A DNA stretch of 64,000 nt, from assembly GCF_035645195.1 (NCBI RefSeq), contig NZ_DASQNA010000006.1, positions 1 through 64,000 of the forward strand. Reading direction: 5' to 3'. How positions within the stretch are numbered: the first letter of the stretch is position 1; the number at the start of each line of letters is the position of its first letter. The notes beneath the pieces were generated by a model. It was not told the DNA's origin. It saw nothing but the letters and a program-made list of their open reading frames with translations, and did not search any database. The position numbers and the translations under genes are program-made. The DNA comes from Paenibacillus sp. (GTDB taxonomy: Bacteria; Bacillota; Bacilli; Paenibacillales; YIM-B00363). Of this stretch, positions 16,764 to 25,093 are shown in pieces.

Positions 16764-17982
16764 GGATCGAACGCCGCTGTGGACGCGCAGCTTTCTTGCG
16801 GTCTGTCTCAGCAGCTTTTTTGTTTTCTTAACGTTCTATATTTTGGCGGTGACGCTGCCGCTGTTCGTCACGGGCGAGCTCGGGGCGCCGGAGGAGCGCA
16901 TCGGGCTCGTCATGACCGCGTTCATCGTTTCCACCGTTTGCGTTCGGCCGCTGGCGGGGCGATGGATGGACCAATACGACCGGAAAAAAATATTCGCGGG
17001 CTCGCTGCTGCTGTTCTTCGTCTGCACGGCGGCGTACCACGCGATTCATTCGTTCTGGCCGCTGATCGCGCTCCGGTTCGTGCACGGGATCGGCTTCGGT
17101 CTCGCGGCGACCGCCGGCGGAGCGGCGGCCGCCGATCTCGTGCCGGAGCGGCGCAAGGGCGAAGGCATCGGCTATTACAGCTTGTTCATGAGCCTTGCCA
17201 TGGTCGTCGGCCCGTTCATCGGCCTCACCGTCGCGAACCGATATTCGCCGACGTCGCTGTTCGCGCTGTGCGGCGTCTTCTCCGCGCTGGCGCTGCTCTG
17301 CGGCCTCGCGCTGCGGCTGCCGGAGCGGCGCAAGCCGGCTCCGGGAGACGCCCCGGCGTCGGGCCTTCGCCGGTACTTCGAGCCGGCCGCGCTGCCGGTG
17401 TCCGGCACGGCCGCGCTGCTCGCGTTCGCGTACGGGGCTATCACGACGTTCCTGTCGGTGTACGCGGTCGATTTGGGCTACGCTTCGTACGCGAGTTACT
17501 TCTTCGCCGTGTTCGCCGCGGCGATCGTCTTCTCCCGCCCGGCGACCGGGCGGTGGTTCGACCGCTTCGGCGCGAACGCGCTCGTGTACCCGGGCGTCGC
17601 GCTGTTCGCCGGCGGTATGATTTGGCTCAGCGCGGTGCAGTCGCCGGCGGCGTTCCTGCTCTCCGGCGCGGTCGTCGGCCTCGGCTTCGGCGCGCTGCTG
17701 CCGAGCCTGCAGACGCTGGCCGTGCAGTCCGCGCCGAGACATCGGGCCGGCATCGCGACCGGCACGTTCTTCGTCCTGTTCGACTCCGGCTACGGGATCG
17801 GTTCGTATGTGCTGGGCGTCGCCGCCGCTCACGCCGGCTACCGCGGCATGTATTTGATCGGCGGGCTCGTCGTCGCGTGCATGGCGGGCGTATACTATGT
17901 GTGGGTGCATCGTCGATCGCAGCGCGGAAGCCGCTTATCGGCGGCGCCCGCGAAGCCGAATAACACGCAGGAGGGATTTTGA
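16756..17982 (+). CDS. MFS transporter, drug-exporter type
   Basis: 408 aa with 12 predicted membrane segments. The MFS loop 2-3 signature is visible as RPLAGRWMDQYDRKKIF (from about residue 64), and a second copy RPATGRWFDRFG lies in the second half. It resembles the YwoG/YfcJ-like group of efflux permeases. GGGGAGGAG precedes the ATG. Overlap with the marR gene upstream and the pirin gene downstream (TGATG junction) indicates a three-gene operon. Substrate unknown; phenolic compounds or antibiotics are the usual ligands for such MarR/MFS pairs. Confidence 0.93.
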   Translation: MLEDRTPLWTRSFLAVCLSSFFVFLTFYILAVTLPLFVTGELGAPEERIGLVMTAFIVSTVCVRPLAGRWMDQYDRKKIFAGSLLLFFVCTAAYHAIHSFWPLIALRFVHGIGFGLAATAGGAAAADLVPERRKGEGIGYYSLFMSLAMVVGPFIGLTVANRYSPTSLFALCGVFSALALLCGLALRLPERRKPAPGDAPASGLRRYFEPAALPVSGTAALLAFAYGAITTFLSVYAVDLGYASYASYFFAVFAAAIVFSRPATGRWFDRFGANALVYPGVALFAGGMIWLSAVQSPAAFLLSGAVVGLGFGALLPSLQTLAVQSAPRHRAGIATGTFFVLFDSGYGIGSYVLGVAAAHAGYRGMYLIGGLVVACMAGVYYVWVHRRSQRGSRLSAAPAKPNNTQEGF

Positions 17983-18842
17983 TGGAGCAGCGGAACATCG
18001 CGCGGCGGGGCATCGCCGCCATGTGGAAGGCGGAGGCCGAGCCGCGGGGCGGCTCGCATCTGAAAGCCGCGCCCGTGCTGCCGCCGGGCAGATGGCAGGA
18101 ATTCGATCCGTTCCTCCTCATGATGGAGGATTGGTTTCAGGCGGGGACGTTCGACTTCCACCCGCATCGCGGCTTCGAGACGGTCACGTACGTCATCGAA
18201 GGGCGGCTGAAGCATGAGGACAGCTTCGGCGGCTACGGCATTCTCGAGCCCGGCGACGTCCAATGGATGACCGCGGGCAGCGGCATCATTCATTCCGAGG
18301 ACCCGCTGCCGGGAGAGACGGTCCACAGCCTGCAGCTGTGGCTGAACTTGCCGAAGGCGGAGAAAATGACGCCGCCGCGATATCAAGACCTGAAGGCGTC
18401 CGCCATGCCGGTACGGCGGGAAGCCGGCGCGGTCGTGCGCGTCTTCTCGGGCTCGTCCGGCGGCGTCGCGGCGGAGACGAAGAACGTCGTGCCGGTCACG
18501 TTCGTCGACATCTCGCTCGAAGCCGGCGCGTCCGTCTCGCAAGATTTGCCGGGCGATTACAACGGCTTTATCTACGTGCTCGAGGGCCGCGGGCGGTTCG
18601 GCGCCGAGGAGACGCCCGCTGAAGCGGGGCATGTGCTCCGGCTCGGCGGGGCGGGAGGCGCCGCCGAGAGCGAAGCGACGCTGCGCGCGGACGAGCCGCT
18701 GCGGGCGGTGCTGTTCGCCGGGCGGCCGATCGGCGAGCCGGTCGTGCAGCACGGCCCGTTCGTCATGACGACGGCCGGCGACATCAAGCTCGCGATCGAA
18801 GATTATCACGCGGGCAAATTCGGCCGCCCGAAGCGCCGATAA
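17982..18842 (+). CDS. Pirin family protein (quercetinase-like)
   Basis: 286 aa, two cupin domains. The metal ligands match the pirin pattern exactly: His60 and His62 in DFHPHRGFETVTY, then His104 and Glu106 in GIIHSEDP. Bacterial pirins such as E. coli YhhW can oxidise quercetin. The ATG overlaps the MFS stop by one base, with AGGAGGG 5-6 nt upstream. Its place in a MarR-controlled efflux operon suggests detoxification of an aromatic compound. Confidence 0.95.
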   Translation: MEQRNIARRGIAAMWKAEAEPRGGSHLKAAPVLPPGRWQEFDPFLLMMEDWFQAGTFDFHPHRGFETVTYVIEGRLKHEDSFGGYGILEPGDVQWMTAGSGIIHSEDPLPGETVHSLQLWLNLPKAEKMTPPRYQDLKASAMPVRREAGAVVRVFSGSSGGVAAETKNVVPVTFVDISLEAGASVSQDLPGDYNGFIYVLEGRGRFGAEETPAEAGHVLRLGGAGGAAESEATLRADEPLRAVLFAGRPIGEPVVQHGPFVMTTAGDIKLAIEDYHAGKFGRPKRR

Positions 18843-18852
18843 CCGCATGACA

Positions 18853-18883
18853 AAGCCAGCCGCCGGGAATCGGCGGCTGGCTT
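18853..18883. terminator. Bidirectional terminator between pirin and nitroreductase genes
   Basis: AAGCCAGCCGCC / GGCGGCTGGCTT perfect 12-bp stem with a 7-nt loop, between convergent genes. Confidence 0.85.
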
Positions 18884-18900
18884 CGTTATGGCGCGGCGAT

Positions 18901-19566
18901 TTATTCGATCCACTGCACGACTTCGTCCATCGCGCGCCTCGTTTTGGCGCGCTGGGGGTCGCGGGCGCGGTAGCCGAAGGCAACCATGCACGAGAGGCCG
19001 AAGTCTTCCCCTTCGAGGATGCCCGCCTCGCGAAGAATGCCCTCGACGGCGTCTTTGTCGAACCCTTCGATCGGGCACGAGTCGATGCCGATCATCGCCG
19101 CCGACGTCATCATGTTGCCGAGGGCGATATACGTTTGGCGGCTGGCCCATTCGAACACGGCTCGCTCGTTGTCGATCAGCTTGAAATCCGAGGCAAGGAA
19201 CGTCTCAAGACGTTTCTGGAAGCCGCCGAACGCGTCGTCGGGCATCTTTTGCACGTCTTTTTTCAAATACGCGACATACTCGGCATCCGGCAGGAAGTTC
19301 CGCTTCGTCCGCGAAAACAAGAGCACGAGGTGACTCGCCGTCGGAATGCTTTTCTGCCCTCCCCACGTTACCGGCAGCAGACGGTTCCGAATGTCGGCGT
19401 TTTGCAGCACGACGAAGCGCCACGGCTCGAAGCCGAAGGAGCTGGGGGACAACCGGCCCGTTTCGAGAATGAAGCGAAAATCGTCTTCCGCGATCGTGCG
19501 GTTCGGGTCGAATTCTTTGCAGGCATGACGAAAATGGTAAGCGTCCAGTATTCGCTGTTGATCCAC
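18901..19566 (-). CDS. Nitroreductase family NAD(P)H oxidoreductase
   Basis: 221 aa, FMN-dependent nitroreductase fold. Motifs: RHACKEFDPNRTI at the N-terminus (FMN phosphate binding), ETGRLSPSSFGFEPWRFVVL, and GIDSCPIEGFDKDAVEGIL with the C-terminal FGYRARDPQRAKTRR. It resembles the NfsB/YfkO-type NAD(P)H nitroreductases that reduce nitroaromatics or quinones. The GTG at 19566 has GGAGG 11 nt upstream. Single gene, divergent from the MATE exporter. Confidence 0.93.
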   Translation of the reverse strand: MDQQRILDAYHFRHACKEFDPNRTIAEDDFRFILETGRLSPSSFGFEPWRFVVLQNADIRNRLLPVTWGGQKSIPTASHLVLLFSRTKRNFLPDAEYVAYLKKDVQKMPDDAFGGFQKRLETFLASDFKLIDNERAVFEWASRQTYIALGNMMTSAAMIGIDSCPIEGFDKDAVEGILREAGILEGEDFGLSCMVAFGYRARDPQRAKTRRAMDEVVQWIE

Positions 19567-19734
19567 GTTTCTCTCTTCCTCCGTCCGCGTTATGGGTGTT
19601 CCATTGTATTATACCGCTGCGACGTCTTTGTCCCAAGCGGGAGGGAGGTTGTTTCCTAATGAAAAACGGCCCGAAATGTGCTACCATACGATGAAAAATC
19701 TAAAAGAGAGATACGGGTAGGAGACGAAACGGAG

Positions 19735-21129
19735 ATGAAGGGGAAAGGCGCATCGGAAACCCGGCCGCTTGGGGCTGCGGGTTCTATGAGTTTGTTTATG
19801 TTAACGTGGCCCATTTTCCTGGAGATGACGCTGTTCACGCTCATGGGCAGCGCGGACACGTTCATGCTGAGCGGCGTGTCGGATTCAGCGGTGTCCGGCG
19901 TCGGCGCGGCGAATCAATTTATTTTCGTCACCATTTTGCTGATGGAGGTCGTGGCGCACGGAGCGGCGATCGTCGTGTCGCAGTACCTCGGCTCGCGCAA
20001 ACCGGCGGAGGCGTCGCGCATCGCGGGGATCGCGATTTCGCTCAACGTAGGCGCGGGTCTCGCGATCAGCGCCGGGTACTTGCTGTTCGGGGACGCGCTG
20101 CTGCGCTCCATGAATTTGCGGGGCGACGTGCTGGCCCATGCGCAGACGTATCTCGCCATCGTCGGCGGGACGCTGGTGCTGCAGGCGGCCATTAATACGA
20201 TGGCCAGCCTTATCCGCGTCCACGGTTATACGCGGGAGTCGATGTTCGTGTCGCTCGGCATGAACGTGCTGAACGTGATCGGTAACTATGCGCTCATCTT
20301 CGGCCATTTCGGCGCCCCCGAGCTCGGCGTGGCGGGCGCGGCCGCGTCGACCGTATTGAGCCGGGCCGTCGCGGCGGCGGTGTTCTTGTGGATGCTGTAC
20401 CGCATCATGGAGGTGCGCATCCGGCCGCGGGACTACGTCTCTTTCTCGAAGGACTATATCGGCAAAATCGCGCGCGTCGGCGTTCCGTCGGCGGTCGAGC
20501 AAGTGACGTACCACGTTTGCCAGACGGTGTTCTTGTATTATGTGACGTATCTCGGAGCGATGGAGCTGGCCGCGCGGCAGTATGCGATCAACATCACGCA
20601 GTTTATTTACTTGTTCGCGGCCGCCATCGCGATGGGGACGGCGATCCTCGTCGGACGGTTGATCGGCGCGGGGCGCGCCGACGAGGCGTACAGCCGGGTG
20701 CTGCGAAGCTTGAAGTGGGGGCTCGGATTTACGGCGGCGGTCTGCTGCCTCGCGGTGGCGCTGCGGACGCCGATCGTCGAGCTGTTCACGGACGACCGGG
20801 GCATCGTCGCAATCGCGTCCCAAGTCATCCTGTGCAGCTTGTTGATCGAGCCGGGGCGCGTGTTCAATTTGGTGCTGATCAACGGCCTGCGCGCCGCGGG
20901 GGACGCCCAAATTTCCGTTTACATGGGCTTCGTGTCCATGGTCGGGGTAAGTTTGCCGCTCGGGTACGTGCTGACGTTCGAAGCGGGGCTCGGCCTCGTC
21001 GGCGTGTTCCTGGCGATCGCCGCGGACGAGTGGCTGCGCGGCATCGTCATGCTGTATCGCTGGCGCAGCCGGGCGTGGCAGGGGAAGGCGCTCGTTGCGC
21101 AGCCGGCGACGGACGCCGCCGCGACGTAG
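19735..21129 (+). CDS. MATE family efflux transporter
   Basis: 464 aa with 12 membrane segments in two homologous halves, characteristic of Na+ or H+ coupled multidrug exporters of the NorM/DinF group. Typical sequences are TWPIFLEMTLFTLMGSADTFMLS and MASLIRVHGYTRESMFVSLGMN. The ATG at 19735 is preferred (AGGAG 11 nt upstream); an in-frame GTG lies at 19678. Substrate unknown. Downstream lies the duplicated hairpin module. Confidence 0.93.
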   Translation: MKGKGASETRPLGAAGSMSLFMLTWPIFLEMTLFTLMGSADTFMLSGVSDSAVSGVGAANQFIFVTILLMEVVAHGAAIVVSQYLGSRKPAEASRIAGIAISLNVGAGLAISAGYLLFGDALLRSMNLRGDVLAHAQTYLAIVGGTLVLQAAINTMASLIRVHGYTRESMFVSLGMNVLNVIGNYALIFGHFGAPELGVAGAAASTVLSRAVAAAVFLWMLYRIMEVRIRPRDYVSFSKDYIGKIARVGVPSAVEQVTYHVCQTVFLYYVTYLGAMELAARQYAINITQFIYLFAAAIAMGTAILVGRLIGAGRADEAYSRVLRSLKWGLGFTAAVCCLAVALRTPIVELFTDDRGIVAIASQVILCSLLIEPGRVFNLVLINGLRAAGDAQISVYMGFVSMVGVSLPLGYVLTFEAGLGLVGVFLAIAADEWLRGIVMLYRWRSRAWQGKALVAQPATDAAAT

Positions 21130-21174
21130 CGCGGTACGGCCGCTTGCCGCGGTTCCGGCGCTGTGTCGCGGCTC

Positions 21175-21390
21175 GTGCGCGGAGATGTGTAGCCCCTACC
21201 CTTGTTATGGGAAGGGGCTACGCATATTAAGGGCATGGAGTATTCATCATGCCCCGGGTACCGCCGCCGCAGCGCGACTTGGGCGCGGAGATGTGTAGCC
21301 CCTACCCTTGTTATGGGAAGGGGCTACACATAATAAGGGCATGAAGTACTCATCATGCCCGGGGCTTGCCGCCGCAGCGCGAGACGGGAA
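21175..21390 (+). repeat. 106-bp tandem duplication, each copy with two hairpins
   Basis: Copies begin at about 21175 and 21281. Each has a 13-bp hairpin, ATGTGTAGCCCCT paired with AGGGGCTACRCAT, extended by CCC/GGG around a TTGTTAT loop, and then GGGCATG-N10-CATGCCC. Copy 1 has a G-T wobble where copy 2 has A-T, so the fold survives only in plus-strand RNA. No gene is supported between 21130 and 21446. Confidence 0.9.
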
Positions 21391-21399
21391 GCAGGGACG

Positions 21400-21441
21400 A
21401 AAGCGCCGGACGGCTCTCGCGAGGAGCCGTTCCGGCGCTTT
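21400..21441. terminator. Terminator between the MATE and phosphotransferase genes
   Basis: AAAGCGCCGG-A-CGGCTC / GGAGCCG-TT-CCGGCGCTTT stem between convergent genes. Confidence 0.8.
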
Positions 21442-21446
21442 GTTCG

Positions 21447-22505
21447 TTATTCGCCGATCATCGGACGAATCGCCCGCGCGAGCGGCTCCCGCAAGCCGTC
21501 GAAGCGGTCGAGCGCGGCGGCGCCGCCGTCGATGAAGCCTCGCAGCTTGTCGGCGTCGTCGACGCCGTCCCGATATCGGCCGAGGAAATGAAGGAACACG
21601 TCGAGCCGGCGCAGCCGGAGGAGCAGCGGGATCGCCTCCGCCTCGCTCGCCGACAGGCGAGACGCGGCGCCGTAGCCGGCGGCGAATTCGGCGGCGAGCT
21701 CGGCCGTCTCCGCCGCGCCGCGATCCCCGTTCAGCAGGTCGGACAGGCAGACGGCCGCTTCCATGACGCGCAGGTCGCGCGTGACGAATTCGAAGTCGAG
21801 CACGGCGGCGGCTTCGCCGTCCGGCCGAACGAGCATGTTCGACGCGTTCAAATCGCCGTGCACGAGCTGGTGCGGCAAGCTTCGCAGCGCGGGGAGCGAG
21901 CGGCGGATGCGCTCGAGCTCCTGCCCGAGGCGCGCGAGCGGAGCAGCGCAGCCTTGGAACGTCGCCGGCGGCGCCGCGCAAAACCGCTCCACCGCTTCGG
22001 TCGGGCAGAGCGGGTGCGCCGCGTCGAGCTCATAGTACGGCGGGTACGCCGGGCGCAGGCCGACGCGAACGCCGCGCAGCGCCTCGCTCAAGGCGCCCGC
22101 GGCGCGTCCGAGCCCGCGCGCGGCGCCCGGGCGCGTCGGATCGGGGCGCGCGCCGTCGATATGCCGGAACAGCGCGGCGAGCCGGCCGTCTTCGAGCCGG
22201 ACGCAGACGCCCTCCGGCGCGGGCACCGGCTCCGGCACGCGGAACGGGAGCGGCCGGCGGGCGAGCGCCGTCAGCACCGCCAGCTCGAAGCCGACTTTCT
22301 CCTCGTCTCGGTGCGTCTCGTACACGCGCAGCACGTACAGCGCCCCCTGCCTCTCCACGTACCGCGTCGTATTGTTCATTCCGCTCGGGCCCCCGCGCGC
22401 GGTCAGGCGCTCGCCGGGGAAAAAACGCGCCAGCGCCTCCCGCGCGGCGGCATCGGCGTCCGTCACGGCGGAAGCGCCCCAAGCCTCTTGCCATTCGTCG
22501 TTCAT
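21447..22505 (-). CDS. Aminoglycoside phosphotransferase (APH)-like kinase
   Basis: 352 aa, protein-kinase-like fold of the APH/choline kinase superfamily. The catalytic Brenner motif HGDLNASNM and the metal-binding VLDFEFVTRD are present, as is the N-lobe FELAVLTALARRPLPF. Homologues phosphorylate small molecules such as homoserine, choline, or drugs, so the substrate is open. The ATG at 22505 is preferred (GGAGGG about 12 nt upstream); a longer in-frame start exists at 22535. Divergent from the WYL regulator. Confidence 0.88.
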   Translation of the reverse strand: MNDEWQEAWGASAVTDADAAAREALARFFPGERLTARGGPSGMNNTTRYVERQGALYVLRVYETHRDEEKVGFELAVLTALARRPLPFRVPEPVPAPEGVCVRLEDGRLAALFRHIDGARPDPTRPGAARGLGRAAGALSEALRGVRVGLRPAYPPYYELDAAHPLCPTEAVERFCAAPPATFQGCAAPLARLGQELERIRRSLPALRSLPHQLVHGDLNASNMLVRPDGEAAAVLDFEFVTRDLRVMEAAVCLSDLLNGDRGAAETAELAAEFAAGYGAASRLSASEAEAIPLLLRLRRLDVFLHFLGRYRDGVDDADKLRGFIDGGAAALDRFDGLREPLARAIRPMIGE

Positions 22506-22649
22506 AAAATTATCGAGCCCTCCGGTGCAAAGCATGATGCTACGATCATACCACGTCCGCCTCGGGGCCGGAACCCGGCAAGCGGCGAACGGTCTTTCGT
22601 TTCGCGGGAAAGCGTACTACAATGGGGAAAGATGGAAGGGGGCGCCGGA

Positions 22650-23630
22650 ATGCCCAAAGCCGATAACATGCTTTCGATTCTATGGCTGCTGAAAACCCGC
22701 CGGCGCGTCACGGCGAAGCAGCTCGCGGAAGCGCTCGAAATTCACGTTCGCTCCGTCTATCGGTACATCGACGCGCTGTGCGCGAGCGGGGTGCCGATCG
22801 TTGCGGAATCGGGGCCGAACGGAGGCTACACGCTGCTGCCGTCGTTCCGGGAATCGCCGCTCTTCTTCGATCTCGAAGAGCAGAAGGCGCTGGTGCAGGC
22901 GGCCGTCTTCGCGAAGCAGGCGGGCTACCCGCACGAAGCGGCGCTGGAGCGAGCCGTCGGCAAGCTGAAGAGGTATGCGACCGCGGAGCAGCGGGATACG
23001 CTAGACCGGCACGCCGCCGACATCGACGTCATCAGCGCATCCGCCGATGATACCGTTCGCGAGACGCTTCGCGTCGTCGAGGAGGCGATACAACGGTCCG
23101 AATCCGTGGACATCGAGTACGAGAAAGGATACGGCGGGCCGACGTCCGCCCGCCGCATCGACCCGTACGGCCTCGTCGTATGGCGGAGCCGATGGTACGT
23201 TGTCGCGCATTGCCGTCTGCGCGATGAAGTCCGAAGCTTCCGGGCGGATCGGATCCGGTCGTGCGTGCCGTCGGCGGCGACGTTCGCCCGGCCCGAGGGG
23301 TTTTCGGCGCGGCGGTATTTCATGCAGTTTCTGCTGCCGAAGCAGGGCGATGACGAGGCGGAGGAGCTCGTCGAATTCAAGCTGCGCGGCGATCGCCGCG
23401 CGATCGACGATCTTTGCCTGCATTGGTTGTTCGCCCCGGCGCTCGTCGAGCGGACGGCGGAGGAAGCGACGTTCCGGATGGATCGGCAATGGGTGCGACA
23501 CTACGTCCCGTACACGCTGATCGCTTTCGGGACGTCGATCGCGGCGGCGGAGCCGCCGGCGCTCGTCGACGCGATGCTGGAGGTGCTGGAGCGGCTGCGG
23601 CCCCATTACGAAGCGATGAGAAAACGCTGA
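22650..23630 (+). CDS. YafY-type transcriptional regulator with WYL domain
   Basis: 326 aa. An N-terminal HTH_11 domain (RRRVTAKQLAEALEIHVRSV, then YRYIDALCASGVPIVAESGP) is followed by a WYL domain (RIDPYGLVVWRSRWYVVAHC) and a C-terminal WCX region. WYL regulators bind nucleic-acid or nucleotide-type ligands and respond to stress. The ATG at 22650 has AAGGGGG about 8 nt upstream; an ATG at 22632 is less well placed. It heads a co-directional group with VOC, DinB and csaA genes. Confidence 0.92.
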   Translation: MPKADNMLSILWLLKTRRRVTAKQLAEALEIHVRSVYRYIDALCASGVPIVAESGPNGGYTLLPSFRESPLFFDLEEQKALVQAAVFAKQAGYPHEAALERAVGKLKRYATAEQRDTLDRHAADIDVISASADDTVRETLRVVEEAIQRSESVDIEYEKGYGGPTSARRIDPYGLVVWRSRWYVVAHCRLRDEVRSFRADRIRSCVPSAATFARPEGFSARRYFMQFLLPKQGDDEAEELVEFKLRGDRRAIDDLCLHWLFAPALVERTAEEATFRMDRQWVRHYVPYTLIAFGTSIAAAEPPALVDAMLEVLERLRPHYEAMRKR

Positions 23631-23689
23631 CCGTATTTGTCAGTGTTCCTCCTGTACGATGTTGCTATCACGAATGGGAGGCAAGCTGC

Positions 23690-24097
23690 ATGCAACTGAG
23701 GCAATTTCGATTGATCGCGGAGCGTTTTTCGGTCAGCGCGGCATTTTACAAGGAGATCATGGGGTTTCCGGCGCTTTGGCTGGTGGAGGAGGAGCAGTAC
23801 GCGCTGTTCGACACTGGGGACGTCAAGCTGGAAGTCGTAGGACGCGGCGCCATGGCGGAGGCGCTCGGCGCGGGGGCGGACGCGTTCGCGTCGGGCCGTT
23901 TCGGGTCCGCGCTGCTCAACATCGAAACGGAGGACGTGGACGCGGCGTACGTGCGGCTGCTGCGCAGAGGAGCCGAGCCGGCGAAGGAGCCGGCGGACAG
24001 ACGCGCGTGGGGCGTGCGCGTCGCTTACATTCGCGATCCGGACGGCCATTTGATCGAGCTGTACCGGAAGCTGCCGAAAGAGGAGGCTGCGGAATGA
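23690..24097 (+). CDS. VOC (glyoxalase/bleomycin resistance) family protein
   Basis: 135 aa with the paired beta-alpha-beta-beta-beta units of the vicinal oxygen chelate fold, from SVSAAFYKEIMGFP to RVAYIRDPDGHLIELY, the latter carrying the C-terminal metal-ligand Glu. Reaction unknown. GGGAGG lies about 9 nt before the ATG. It overlaps the following DinB gene by 4 nt, so both are probably one stress or detoxification unit with the upstream WYL regulator. Confidence 0.9.
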   Translation: MQLRQFRLIAERFSVSAAFYKEIMGFPALWLVEEEQYALFDTGDVKLEVVGRGAMAEALGAGADAFASGRFGSALLNIETEDVDAAYVRLLRRGAEPAKEPADRRAWGVRVAYIRDPDGHLIELYRKLPKEEAAE

Positions 24098-24609
24098 CGA
24101 ATCGTGTGCTGAAGCATTTCGAATATCACGTTTGGGCGAACGAGCAACTGTTCCGCGGGTTGGAATCGCTGCCCGATGCGGTGTGGACGAGCCCCGTCGA
24201 AGGCTCGTTCCCGACGGTGCAGGCGACGCTCGCGCATATGTACGCGATGGAGCGCACGTGGCGGTACGTGCTGTCGAGGGACCGGACGTTCGAGCAGATC
24301 GCCGCTTCGGTTCCGGAGTGGCTGGCGCAAGCGGCTAACGCGAGAGCGGCCGAAGTCGAGCGGCTGTTCCGAGAGTCGGCGGATGACTACCGAAGCCTGC
24401 TGGGCGAATTGCCCGATCCGGACGCCTCCGCGGAGTACGAGCACCCGCGTCTCGGCATTCTGCGCGCGTCGCCGGCCGAGCTCGTCGCGCATGTCGTCAA
24501 CCACGGCACGCATCACCGCGGGGGCGTCGCGCAGGCGCTGCGGCAGCTCGGGCACGCCGCTCCGCCTCTCGATTACGTGTATTATTTATACTGGCTGCAA
24601 AAAGGATGA
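24094..24609 (+). CDS. DinB family metal-binding four-helix protein
   Basis: 171 aa. A DinB/YfiT-like four-helix bundle with the metal triad His48 (TLAHMYAMER), His137 and His141 (VVNHGTHHRGG). Members include thiol (bacillithiol) S-transferases. The ATG overlaps the VOC stop (ATGA) with AGAGGAGG upstream. In this setting a role in thiol-dependent detoxification is plausible. Confidence 0.92.
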   Translation: MTNRVLKHFEYHVWANEQLFRGLESLPDAVWTSPVEGSFPTVQATLAHMYAMERTWRYVLSRDRTFEQIAASVPEWLAQAANARAAEVERLFRESADDYRSLLGELPDPDASAEYEHPRLGILRASPAELVAHVVNHGTHHRGGVAQALRQLGHAAPPLDYVYYLYWLQKG

Positions 24610-24616
24610 ATGACGC

Positions 24617-24955
24617 ATGAAGGAACAAGCGACGATCGACGATTTCCTGCGGCTCGATATTCGGATCGGCACGGTGCTGTCCGCGGAGCCGTTCCCGGAG
24701 GCGCGGAAGCCGGCGATCAAATTGGAAATCGATTTCGGACCGCTCGGCGTGAAACGCTCTTCGGCGCAAATCACGAAGCGGTACGATCCGGAAGCGCTCG
24801 TCGGCAGGCAGGTGGCGGCCATCGTCAACTTCCCGCCGCGCCGCATCGCCGGCTTCGTGTCGGAGGTGCTCGTGCTCGGCGGCGTGCCGGAGGAAGGGGA
24901 CGTCGCGCTGCTGCGTCCCGACGAGCCGGTGCCGAACGGCACGCCGATCGCGTGA
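24617..24955 (+). CDS. csaA: CsaA, tRNA-binding-fold chaperone
   Basis: 112 aa, the normal CsaA length. An OB fold with LDIRIGTVLSAEPFPEARKP, QITKRYDPEALVGRQVAAIV and NFPPRRIAGFVSEVLVLG. CsaA dimers bind unfolded proteins and were linked to export in B. subtilis; the fold is the same as the tRNA-binding domain of methionyl-tRNA synthetase. It starts 8 nt after the DinB stop with a weak AAAGGA site. A strong terminator follows. Confidence 0.95.
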   Translation: MKEQATIDDFLRLDIRIGTVLSAEPFPEARKPAIKLEIDFGPLGVKRSSAQITKRYDPEALVGRQVAAIVNFPPRRIAGFVSEVLVLGGVPEEGDVALLRPDEPVPNGTPIA

Positions 24956-24965
24956 GGCAAGGCCG

Positions 24966-24994
24966 CCGGGGGCGAACAAGCCCCCGGTTTTTTT
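24966..24994 (+). terminator. Terminator after csaA
   Basis: CCGGGGGC / GCCCCCGG with a 6-nt loop and seven T. Confidence 0.92.
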
Positions 24995-25093
24995 GTTGAA
25001 GTTAATTATTATAAAACTAAGGAACCTATGAAAAAGGGGAGGATTATGCTATAATTTTTAGCAGCTTGTGGCAAATCAAATAGGGGGCTTCCT

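Noticed and set aside
21366-23630. 754-codon frame reaching from the repeat region into the WYL regulator
   Set aside because: The first ~430 codons are antisense to the phosphotransferase gene; the real start at 22650 has a ribosome binding site and gives the normal family length.
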